From contig CAYRXM010000004.1 of NCBI GenBank assembly GCA_964428175.1, positions 23,502 through 87,501 of the forward strand: a stretch of DNA of 64,000 nucleotides, read 5' to 3'. Within the stretch, counting starts at the first letter, position 1. Each line of letters opens with the position of its first letter. A program made the position numbers and the translations under genes. Under the pieces are notes generated by a model. That model saw only the letters and a program-made list of their open reading frames with translations. It made no database searches and was not told the DNA's origin. Shown piece after piece: positions 46,812 through 54,368 of the stretch. This stretch comes from CAYRXM01 sp964428175. Lineage in GTDB: Bacteria > Chloroflexota > Anaerolineae > JAFGEY01.

Positions 46812-47900
46812 ATGAACGGGCTGTTTTCCACCGCCATCAAGCCAGATTGGGAAGCCCTGCTGCGCTGCATCCGGCGCGAGGGCACACCAAAGCGCGTCCA
46901 TCACATCGAGCTGTTTCTCGACGTCGAAATGCAGCACGCCATCTGCCGGGCCTTTGATTTGCTCGATGGCCTCGACGAGGGCGCTCCCTTTTTCGCAGCC
47001 CAGGCTCAAATCCGCATCCAGCGCTTTCTGGGCTACGATTACGTGCGCTGCGGCCTCGAAGGGATGGACTGGCCGCTCAAGCGCATAATCGCCGAGGACA
47101 CCGCCGAACTGGAGCGCACCGGCGGGCGCAGCTATATCGACGAAAGCAAAGGGCCGATCACCACCTGGGCAGAGTTCGAAGCCTATCCCTGGCCCGACCC
47201 TGAACAGGCCAGCACCGCGATGCTGGAATGGTATGAGAAAAACTTGCCCGACGACATGTGCATCATCGGCAGCGGCGGGTTTGCCCATTTTGCCGAATAC
47301 CTGAACTGGCTGATGGGCTATGAAATGCTCTGCTATGCCCTCTATGATGACCGCGATCTGGTCGCAGCGATCAGCGAGCGGCTGATCGACATTTTTCGCG
47401 TCGTCGTGCGGCGACTGCTCGAATTCGAGCGCGTCAAGATCATCTGGGGCAGCGACGATATGGGCTTTCGCTCCGGCACCTTGATTCACCCGCGCGACCT
47501 GCGCGTGTTTGTACTGCCCGGCCACAAACTGATGGCCGAAATGTCGCACGCTGCCGGCCGCCCCTACCTGCTCCACTCGTGCGGCAACCTGGAAGCGATC
47601 CAGGAAGACCTGATCGCCGACGTGGGCATCGACGCGCAGCATTCGTTCGAAGACACCATCATCAACGTGGTCGAATTCAAGCGCCGCTATGGCGACCGCA
47701 TCGCCGTGCTGGGCGGCATTGACGTGGATTTTCTCTGCCGCGCCGATCAAGATGCCGTGCGCCGGCGCGTGCGCGAAATATTAGAGGCCAACATGTCCGG
47801 CGGCGGCTACTGCCTGGGCACCGGCAACAGCGTCGCCAATTATATCCCGATGGACAATTATCTGGCCATGCTCGATCAGGGCCGCAAATTTGTGCCCTGA
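46812..47900 (+). CDS. Uroporphyrinogen decarboxylase (URO-D) family protein
   Basis: 362 residues with the URO-D barrel: 'FPFAHFAEY'-like region 'GSGGFAHFAEYLNWLMG', 'LIHPRDLRVFVLPGHKLM', 'PYLLHSCGNLEAIQEDLIAD' and 'YGDRIAVLGGIDVDFLC'. Many such proteins outside the haem pathway are cobamide-linked methyltransferases; the 'HSCGNL' segment fits that group more than true HemE. No haem genes are nearby. It starts 35 bases after the lipoprotein gene and may be co-transcribed. The precise function is unknown. Confidence 0.85.
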   Translation: MNGLFSTAIKPDWEALLRCIRREGTPKRVHHIELFLDVEMQHAICRAFDLLDGLDEGAPFFAAQAQIRIQRFLGYDYVRCGLEGMDWPLKRIIAEDTAELERTGGRSYIDESKGPITTWAEFEAYPWPDPEQASTAMLEWYEKNLPDDMCIIGSGGFAHFAEYLNWLMGYEMLCYALYDDRDLVAAISERLIDIFRVVVRRLLEFERVKIIWGSDDMGFRSGTLIHPRDLRVFVLPGHKLMAEMSHAAGRPYLLHSCGNLEAIQEDLIADVGIDAQHSFEDTIINVVEFKRRYGDRIAVLGGIDVDFLCRADQDAVRRRVREILEANMSGGGYCLGTGNSVANYIPMDNYLAMLDQGRKFVP

Positions 47901-47924
47901 AAAACACCCGGTCCACCATCGGCT

Positions 47925-47952
47925 TTGACACTTGAAACAAATCGAGTATAAT
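47925..47952 (+). promoter_or_regulatory. Promoter of the valS T-box unit
   Basis: Consensus TTGACA (47925-47930), 16-base spacer, consensus TATAAT (47947-47952). The start would be near 47959. Confidence 0.85.
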
Positions 47953-47958
47953 ACCGGC

Positions 47959-48218
47959 AAATAACCAAAAGCTGAGATCGGGAAGAGTAGGTGCATGTTC
48001 AGCGCCAGAGAGGGCCGGCCACGGCTGCAAGCCGGCCTCGCAGTGAGCACACCGAACGTCGCCCGTGAGCCGGAAAGGTGAACGCCGACCGCGCCAGCCC
48101 TTCCCGGAGACGATCCGTTAACATCGTTCGAGCGCCTGGGGCTTGCTGCCGCCAGGAATCAAGGTGGTACCACGTGAGCGATCTCCCTCTCGTCCTTGTC
48201 GATGAGAGGGAGTTTTTT
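47959..48218 (+). promoter_or_regulatory. T-box riboswitch controlling valS
   Basis: The T-box sequence AGGTGGTACCACG is at 48162-48174. The UGGU at 48165-48168 can pair with the tRNA acceptor end. Stem I opens with GATCGGGAAGAGTA (GGGAAG at 47980-47985 pairs with CTTCCC at 48100-48105). The specifier triplet is probably GTC (Val) at 48058-48060 within GAACGTCGCCC. The terminator is CTCCCTCTC/GAGAGGGAG (48183-48212) with a T6 tail. Uncharged tRNA-Val should stabilise the antiterminator and switch on valS. Confidence 0.92.
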
Positions 48219-48232
48219 GTAAGGAGGGGACA

Positions 48233-50950
48233 TTGAACGAAAAACGAGTCGAACTGCCCAAAAATTACGATCCGGGCAAAGTCGAAGAACGCATCTATGG
48301 CTGGTGGGAGAGCAAGGGCTACTTTGAGCCGCAAGCCAACCCCTGGAAAAAGCCCTTTGTCATCTCGATGCCGCCGCCCAATGTGACCGGACAGCTTCAC
48401 CTCGGCCACGCGATCACTGCCACACTCGAAGACATCATGATCCGTTACCACCGCATGAAAGGCGATCCCACCTTGTGGGTGCCCGGCGCCGACCACGCCG
48501 GCATCGCCACCCAAAACGTCGTTGAGCGCGAGCTGGCCCAAGAAGGCATTTCGCGCACCGATCTGGGCCGCGAAGCGTTCATCGAAAAGGTCTGGGAGTG
48601 GAAGGCCGTCTATCACCAGCGCATCGACGATCAGCACCGCCGCCTGGGCGTGAGCTGCGATTGGAAACGCGAGCGCTTTACCCTCGACCCCGACCTGAGC
48701 CACGCAGTGCGCACCGCGTTTGTCAACCTGTATGAAAAAGGGCTGATCTATCGCGGCACTTACCTGGTCAACTGGTGCCCGCGCTGCGGCACGGCAATTT
48801 CCGACCTGGAGGTCGAACACGAGGACGAGGCTTCGCACCTGTGGCATTTGCAATACCCGGTCATCGACGCGCAGTGGCAAGGCCCGCAAACCTCCTGGCC
48901 CGATCCAGGTTGGTGCCAGGGCGCGACCACCTATATCACCGTCGCCACCACCCGTCCCGAAACCCTGCTCGGCGACAGCGCCGTGGCCGTCTACCCCGAA
49001 GACGAGCGGTTCAAGCACCTGATCGGCATGGAAGTTGTGCTGCCCGGCGTGGAACGCCGCATCCCCATCATCGCCGACGACGCGGTGGACCGCGAGTTTG
49101 GCACCGGCGCGGTCAAGGTGACACCAGCCCACGACCCCACCGACTATGAGATCGGCAAGCGGCATGGATTGGCCGAGATCGATGTGATGACCGCCGAAGG
49201 GCTTATGAACGATAACGCCGGCCCCTATGCCGGGCAAGAGCGAATGGCCTGTCGCAAGGCCATCGTCACCGACATGCAGGCCACCGGCGTACTGGTCAAA
49301 ATCGAAGACTATACCCACTCGGTCGGGCACTGCCAGCGCTGCGCGACGGTCGTCGAGCCACGCATATCGACACAGTGGTTCGTCAAGATCAAGCCGCTGG
49401 CCGAGCCGGCGATTGAAGCCGTGCGCGACGGGCGCATCCGCATCATCCCCGAACGGTTTGAAAAGGTCTACTATAACTGGATGGAAAACATCCGCGACTG
49501 GTGCATCAGCCGCCAGTTGTGGTGGGGACACCGCATTCCGGTGTGGTACTGCCGGGACTGCGGCAGCGAGTTCGCCGCGCTTGAGGACCCAACGGCGTGC
49601 ACCCAATGCGGCGGCGCGCAGATCGAACAAGACCCCGATGTGCTCGACACCTGGTTTTCCTCCGGGTTATGGCCGTTCAGCACGCTCGGCTGGCCGGAAG
49701 AAACCGACGATTTCAAATACTATTATCCGACCTCGGTGCTGGAAACGGGCTATGACATTCTCTTTTTCTGGGTCGCGCGCATGATCATGTTTGGCCTGGA
49801 ATTCACCGGCCAGGCGCCGTTCAGCGCCGTCTACCTGCACGGGTTGGTGCGCAACGAACAGGGGCAAAAAATCTCCAAATCGCTGCCCAACGCCGAGGCT
49901 TACGACCCGCTCAACGTGATCGCCGAATACGGCTGCGACGCGCTGCGCTTTGCGCTTGTGACCAGCAGCACGCCGGGCAACGATGCCAAACTCGCCCCGT
50001 CGCGCATCGAGGCGGCGCGCAACTTTGCCAACAAAATCTGGAACGCCACCCGCTTTGTGCAAAACAGCCTGGGGATGGCCATCCGGGCCGGGCAAGGCAC
50101 CTGGGACCTGACCGGGCAGTCCTTGATGGACAAGTGGATCATCAGCCGCAGCAACCGCCTGGTGGGCCAGGTCGACCGGCTGATGGAAGCCTTTCAGTTC
50201 GGCGAGGCGGCGCGGCAGATTCAGGAATTCCTGTGGAACGAATACTGCGACTGGTACATCGAAATGTGCAAGGTGCGGCTGTACGGCAACGACATCCGTG
50301 AGCAAAACGCGGCCCGCCAGGTGCTGGTTTACGTGCTGGAACGTTCGCTGCGCTTGCTGCACCCCTTTATGCCCTTTGTCACCGAAACGCTGTGGCAGTC
50401 CCTGCCGCGCGAAGGCCCGGCGCTGATCGTCGCCCCCTGGCCGGTCGAGGGCTGGGTCGACGAGCAAGCCGAAGGATTGATGGAATCGCTGATGGCGGTC
50501 ATCCGCGCCATCCGCAACGCGCGCGCCGAATACAACGTGCAGGCCGGCGCCAAGATTGCCGCCACCCTGGTCGCCGGCGACAAAACCGACTTTTTCTCGG
50601 AATATCAGGAGACGCTTTGCACGCTGGCCCACCTCGATCCGGAGCGGGTGACCATTGTCGACAGGCTGGAGCAAAGGCCCGCCCACGCGCTGACCCTGGT
50701 CGATGGCGGGGTAGAGACCTACCTGCCGCTCGGCGACGTGATCGACATCGACGCCGAAATCGAGCGCATCGCCATCGAGATGGAAACGCTCACCCAGCGC
50801 ATTGCCGACGTGGAAATTCGCCTGCGCAATACCAAATTCATCGAAAAAGCGCCCGATCAGGTGGTGCAGCGCGAACGCGACAAGCGCGACGAACTGCGCG
50901 AGCAGTGGACCAAACTCAAGGCGCGCTTGCAGCAGTTAAATGCAATGTAA
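48233..50950 (+). CDS. valS: Valyl-tRNA synthetase
   Basis: 905 residues. The start is TTG 48233, five bases after AGGAGG and directly behind the T-box terminator. It has the class Ia signatures 'HLGHA' (HIGH) in 'NVTGQLHLGHA' and 'KISKS' (KMSKS), the editing domain with 'TTRPETLLGDSAVAVYPED', and zinc-type Cys pairs 'CPRCGTAIS' and 'CRDCGSEFAA'. A C-terminal coiled-coil arm ('IEMETLTQRIADVEIRLRNT') is usual for ValS. It charges tRNA-Val. Confidence 0.98.
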   Translation: MNEKRVELPKNYDPGKVEERIYGWWESKGYFEPQANPWKKPFVISMPPPNVTGQLHLGHAITATLEDIMIRYHRMKGDPTLWVPGADHAGIATQNVVERELAQEGISRTDLGREAFIEKVWEWKAVYHQRIDDQHRRLGVSCDWKRERFTLDPDLSHAVRTAFVNLYEKGLIYRGTYLVNWCPRCGTAISDLEVEHEDEASHLWHLQYPVIDAQWQGPQTSWPDPGWCQGATTYITVATTRPETLLGDSAVAVYPEDERFKHLIGMEVVLPGVERRIPIIADDAVDREFGTGAVKVTPAHDPTDYEIGKRHGLAEIDVMTAEGLMNDNAGPYAGQERMACRKAIVTDMQATGVLVKIEDYTHSVGHCQRCATVVEPRISTQWFVKIKPLAEPAIEAVRDGRIRIIPERFEKVYYNWMENIRDWCISRQLWWGHRIPVWYCRDCGSEFAALEDPTACTQCGGAQIEQDPDVLDTWFSSGLWPFSTLGWPEETDDFKYYYPTSVLETGYDILFFWVARMIMFGLEFTGQAPFSAVYLHGLVRNEQGQKISKSLPNAEAYDPLNVIAEYGCDALRFALVTSSTPGNDAKLAPSRIEAARNFANKIWNATRFVQNSLGMAIRAGQGTWDLTGQSLMDKWIISRSNRLVGQVDRLMEAFQFGEAARQIQEFLWNEYCDWYIEMCKVRLYGNDIREQNAARQVLVYVLERSLRLLHPFMPFVTETLWQSLPREGPALIVAPWPVEGWVDEQAEGLMESLMAVIRAIRNARAEYNVQAGAKIAATLVAGDKTDFFSEYQETLCTLAHLDPERVTIVDRLEQRPAHALTLVDGGVETYLPLGDVIDIDAEIERIAIEMETLTQRIADVEIRLRNTKFIEKAPDQVVQRERDKRDELREQWTKLKARLQQLNAM

Positions 50951-50962
50951 CCCGTAATGGAT

Positions 50963-51001
50963 CAAGAAACCAGGTTTTTGTCAAAAACCTGGCTTTTCTT
51001 G
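50963..51001 (+). terminator. Palindromic repeat/terminator after valS
   Basis: CAAGAAACCAGGTTTTTG, a single T, then CAAAAACCTGGCTTTTCTTG, an 18-bp near-perfect inverted repeat with a U-rich tail. It is the same family as the palindrome at 16554-16590. Confidence 0.7.
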
Positions 51002-51016
51002 AACAAGGAGCCGTCC

Positions 51017-51994
51017 ATGTACACAATCGACGCACACATCCATTTCGTCTGTGACCACCCCGACTGCCTGGACTTGATGGGCGAACTTGACCTCAAAATG
51101 CTCAATGTTTGCGTGGTGCATCGCAGCGACGAACCGTGGCGCATCCAGGCCGAGCGCTACCGGCAGCTTGCGCAGGCTTACCCCAACCGTTACGCCTGGT
51201 GTACCAGTTTTGACCTGCCCGACGGCACACCAGACTGGGCCGGGCGGGTCATTGCCCAACTGGAGCAGGACTTGAATGGCGACGACGCTGCCGTCGGCTG
51301 CAAAATCTGGAAGAACGTGGGCATGGAAGCGGTCAAAGCGGACGGCTCTTTTTTGATGGCCGACGATCCGGTATTCGACCCTGTTTACGAATACCTGGCC
51401 CGCGCCGGCAAGCCGCTGCTGGCCCACCTCGGTGAACCGCTGGCCTGCTGGCAGCCGCTCGGCCCACAGAACTCGCACAACGGCTACTACAGCCATCATC
51501 CCGAATGGCACATGCACGGCCGGCCCGAATTCCCCTCGCACGGGGCGATCGTGGCCGCACGCGACCGGGTGTTGGAGAAACACCCGGCACTGCGCCTGAT
51601 CGGCGCACACTTGGGCAGCCTGGAATACGATGTCAACGAGATCGCCCGACGGCTCGACGCTTACCCCAATTTTGCCGTCGATACCTCGGCGCGGACGTAC
51701 GACCTGGCCCTGCAAGACGCGGACACGGTGCGCGAATTCATCACCGCCTACCAGGATCGCATCCTCTTTGGCACCGACCTGGTGCAGCGCGACCTCAAAT
51801 GGTCGCTCGACAATGAAATGCGCCGGCAGACCCTCGACGGGGTGCGCCAGATTTACCGGGCCGAGCGCGCCTATTACGAATCGCAAGACATGGTAACGGT
51901 ACATGGGCGCGAGGTGCGCGGGTTGGGCCTGCCGCCCCAAGTGCTGAAAAAGTTGTATCACAAGAATGCACAGATATGGTTCCCTTGTCTCTAA
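51017..51994 (+). CDS. Amidohydrolase-2 family metal-dependent hydrolase
   Basis: 325 residues from ATG 51017 (AAGGAG upstream). The barrel shows N-terminal H-x-H ('IDAHIHF'), 'KPLLAHLGEP', 'LRLIGAHLGSLEYDV' and the C-terminal Asp in 'RILFGTDLV'. These are the ligands of ACMSD/amidohydrolase_2 proteins, which decarboxylate or hydrolyse aromatic or cyclic substrates. The actual substrate is unknown. It is a single gene placed after the valS repeat. Confidence 0.85.
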   Translation: MYTIDAHIHFVCDHPDCLDLMGELDLKMLNVCVVHRSDEPWRIQAERYRQLAQAYPNRYAWCTSFDLPDGTPDWAGRVIAQLEQDLNGDDAAVGCKIWKNVGMEAVKADGSFLMADDPVFDPVYEYLARAGKPLLAHLGEPLACWQPLGPQNSHNGYYSHHPEWHMHGRPEFPSHGAIVAARDRVLEKHPALRLIGAHLGSLEYDVNEIARRLDAYPNFAVDTSARTYDLALQDADTVREFITAYQDRILFGTDLVQRDLKWSLDNEMRRQTLDGVRQIYRAERAYYESQDMVTVHGREVRGLGLPPQVLKKLYHKNAQIWFPCL

Positions 51995-52053
51995 TTCGGG
52001 GGCAAGGCAGCCAAAAAATTTACAGATCATTTACACCTTTTTTCAGGCAACCG

Positions 52054-52062
52054 TGCTATAAT
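52054..52062 (+). promoter_or_regulatory. Extended -10 promoter of a candidate short RNA
   Basis: TGCTATAAT is an extended -10 with a consensus hexamer at 52057-52062. No good -35 lies at 16-18 bases; TTTACA at 52030 is 21 bases away. The start would be near 52069. Confidence 0.55.
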
Positions 52063-52068
52063 AATGAC

Positions 52069-52136
52069 GGTAGATCATTTTTCCACCTCCTTTCTTTGCA
52101 ATGGGCCGGTGTCCGCCAAGCACCGGCCCTTTTTTT
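52069..52136 (+). ncRNA. Candidate ~68-nt RNA with 16S-like anti-Shine-Dalgarno tail
   Basis: It is bounded by the extended -10 at 52054-52062 and a strong terminator GGGCCGGTG-TCCGCCAAG-CACCGGCCC plus seven T (52103-52136). The unpaired 5' part holds CACCTCCTTTCT (52084-52095), identical to the last 12 bases before the end of a canonical 16S rRNA (GATCACCTCCTTTCT), with GATCA six bases farther up. It could pair with ribosome-binding sites. No start codon with a ribosome site is present inside. It might also be an attenuated leader of nusA. Confidence 0.5.
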
Positions 52137-52192
52137 GTGCCAATGCCCCTCGCGAGTTATCCACAATACAAGTCTTGCCCGGCACACCGCAT

Positions 52193-52221
52193 TTGACAAG
52201 CTGAACGACTCCATATATAAT
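52193..52221 (+). promoter_or_regulatory. Promoter of the nusA-infB operon
   Basis: Perfect TTGACA (52193-52198), 17-base spacer, perfect TATAAT (52216-52221). The start near 52228 gives a leader of about 160 bases. Confidence 0.85.
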
Positions 52222-52288
52222 ATGCATCGTTTCCGGCGGCACCTCACCAAAGACGGAGCCGGGAACGGAACCTATCGCGAACTCGACG

Positions 52289-52311
52289 AAAAGTGGGCAT
52301 CCCCCACTTTT
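52289..52311 (+). terminator. Attenuator-like hairpin in the nusA leader
   Basis: AAAAGTGGG-CATCC-CCCACTTTT (9-bp stem) followed by CTTGTTATAA, lying between the promoter and the nusA start. It may act as a NusA-sensitive attenuator; this is inference. Confidence 0.5.
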
Positions 52312-52388
52312 CTTGTTATAAGCAGATAATCTGCGCGCTCTGCGCACGACAGCCTGAGAAAAAGGGACGAACGACCAGGAGGGCTTAA

Positions 52389-53987
52389 TTGAAAAGCGAA
52401 CTCGTGATGGCCATCAACCAGATTTGCAGCGAGCGAAATTTGCCTCAAGATGTGATCATTGAGGCCATTGAAACCTCGCTGGTTTCGGCCTATAAAAAGA
52501 ACTATGGGGGAAACCAAAACATCAAAGCAACCATCGATGTGGACAGCGGCGAGCCGGTCGTCTACACCGAACGCATCGTCGTCGAACAGGTGCAGGACGA
52601 CCGCTTTGAGATCGACCTCGCCGAAGCACGCAAGCATGACAAAAAAGCGGTGTTGGGGACGATCATCCATATCGACATCACCCCCGAGTCGTTCGGACGC
52701 ATTGCCGCCCAAACGGCCAAGCAGGTCATCTTGCAGCGCATCCGCGAGGCTGAGCGCGACGCGCTGTTTTCGAGCTATGCCGACCGCGCAGACGAACTGA
52801 TCACCGGCGTGGTCGCCAGCATCACCCCCTATGCCATCTCGCTCAACCTGGGACGAACCGAGGCGATCATGCCGCGCAACCAGCAGGTCACGCGCGAACG
52901 CTACCGCGTAGGACAGCGCATTCGCGTTTACGTGGTTGAAGTGCGCCGCTCCAGCCGTGGGCCGCAGATTGTCGTCTCGCGCACACACCCCAACATGCTG
53001 CGCCGCATGCTCGAACTCGAAGTGCCGGAAATCTTTAGCGGCACCGTCGAAATCAAGAGCATCTCACGCGAGGCCGGCTCACGTTCCAAGGTCGCCGTCG
53101 CCGCCCAGCAAGAAGGCGTCGACCCGGTCGGCTCGTGCGTGGGCATTCGCGGCATGCGCATCCAGTCCATCGTCAACGAACTGGGCGGCGAAAAAATCGA
53201 CGTCGTCGAATGGAGCGCCGATCCCAAGGTCTTTATCGCCAACGCGCTCAGCCCGGCGCGGGTCGGCTATGTCATCCTGGATGAAAGATCCAACCCCCGG
53301 ACGGCCACAGTCGTTGTGCCCGACGATCAACTGTCGCTCGCCATCGGCAAAGAAGGGCAAAACGCACGGCTGGCCGCCAAATTGACCGGCTGGCGCATCG
53401 ACATCAAGAACGAAAGCGCAGCCCAGAGCGAGAACCTGCGACCGCAAACGCCGCTCACCATCGCCGCCCAGGAGCAGCAAGATATCCTGGCGATGGCCGA
53501 GGCCATCCTGTTGGGCAAAAAGCCCACCAGAATCGAGGCGGCCGGCCCGGCGGAAGACCTGGTCGAACAAGAACCCGTCCTGGAAGACGAGGCCGAGAGC
53601 GGCGAGCTGGAACTCGAAGCGGAAGAGCCGGCCGTGCCGACGAAAACGCCACGGGCGGGCATCGCCTGGATCGGCGCATCCGACGAAGACGAAGAAGAGA
53701 TCGAAGAACCGGAAATCGTTGAAACGCCAGTCGTCAGCGAGCCGCCTCCGGCCCAGGTCGCCGAAGTGGCGGCAGCGCCAGCCCAGGAGAGCGGGCGCAA
53801 ACGTCCGGGCAAGCCCAAGTACGTGTTTGTCGCCGACGAAGAACTGGAGAGCCTGCAAACGACCAAGACCAAAAAACGCCAGACGCGCCGGCAAATCGTC
53901 CGCGACGATGAAAGCGGCGAATTGATCGTTCGCCGCCGGCACAAACGAGATGACGAGTTTGATCCGGACGAATTCCTGGATCGCTGA
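52389..53987 (+). CDS. nusA: Transcription termination/antitermination factor NusA
   Basis: 532 residues from TTG 52389 (AGGAGGG upstream). N-terminal domain (1-125, 'AINQICSERNLPQDVIIEAI'), S1 (~135-200, 'ELITGVVASITPYAISLNLG'), KH1 and KH2 (~230-345, 'VGSCVGIRGMRIQSIVNELG' and 'LSLAIGKEGQNARLAAKLTG'). An acidic C-terminal extension of about 180 residues ('DEDEEEIEEPEIVE') ends in a basic tail ('KTKKRQTRRQIV'). It lacks the AR repeats of E. coli NusA. rimP, usually upstream, is missing. Confidence 0.97.
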   Translation: MKSELVMAINQICSERNLPQDVIIEAIETSLVSAYKKNYGGNQNIKATIDVDSGEPVVYTERIVVEQVQDDRFEIDLAEARKHDKKAVLGTIIHIDITPESFGRIAAQTAKQVILQRIREAERDALFSSYADRADELITGVVASITPYAISLNLGRTEAIMPRNQQVTRERYRVGQRIRVYVVEVRRSSRGPQIVVSRTHPNMLRRMLELEVPEIFSGTVEIKSISREAGSRSKVAVAAQQEGVDPVGSCVGIRGMRIQSIVNELGGEKIDVVEWSADPKVFIANALSPARVGYVILDERSNPRTATVVVPDDQLSLAIGKEGQNARLAAKLTGWRIDIKNESAAQSENLRPQTPLTIAAQEQQDILAMAEAILLGKKPTRIEAAGPAEDLVEQEPVLEDEAESGELELEAEEPAVPTKTPRAGIAWIGASDEDEEEIEEPEIVETPVVSEPPPAQVAEVAAAPAQESGRKRPGKPKYVFVADEELESLQTTKTKKRQTRRQIVRDDESGELIVRRRHKRDDEFDPDEFLDR

Positions 53988-54265
53988 TGAGACAAAAACA
54001 CATTCCACAGCGGACGTGCATCGGCTGCCGCCAAGTCAAACCCAAGAGAGAGATGGTGCGCATTGTGCGCACGCCCGAAGGTGAAATTGTCATTGACAAG
54101 CGAGGCAAATTGAACGGGCGTGGCGCATACATCTGTGACAGGCGTACCTGCTGGGAAGCCGTCTTGAAAGGTTCCCAGCTAAGCCGGGCGCTCAATATTG
54201 AAATCGGCGAGCCGGAAAGGCAGGTCTTGCGCGTCCATATGGATACCTTGAGCGAAGAACAATGA
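53987..54265 (+). CDS. rnpM: YlxR/RnpM-family RNA-binding protein
   Basis: 92 residues. The family signature is 'PQRTCIGCRQVKPKREMVRI' followed by 'DKRGKLNGRGAYIC'. Its start overlaps the nusA stop as TGATG. In Bacillus this protein binds and modulates RNase P. It occupies its usual place between nusA and infB; the ribosomal L7Ae-like gene often next to it is absent. Confidence 0.92.
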   Translation: MRQKHIPQRTCIGCRQVKPKREMVRIVRTPEGEIVIDKRGKLNGRGAYICDRRTCWEAVLKGSQLSRALNIEIGEPERQVLRVHMDTLSEEQ

Positions 54266-54368
54266 CCTGTATCTGGGCCGCGTAAACGACACGCTGCCGA
54301 TCTATTGGCCCACACCCTCAACAGGCGTGTGCCTGTCTGACCACATCAACGAAAGTGAGGGAGGAGTT

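Noticed and set aside
47999..49630. Long minus-strand open frame over the T-box and valS
   Set aside because: It is antisense to valS and runs through the T-box. The composition is that of a shadow frame, with no family match.
52075..52347. Minus-strand open frame, and an 11-codon frame after AAGGAGGTGG at about 52082-52090
   Set aside because: The Shine-Dalgarno-like sequence is just the complement of the anti-SD segment of the candidate RNA. The 90-codon frame runs through the nusA promoter and leader. No conserved protein is visible.
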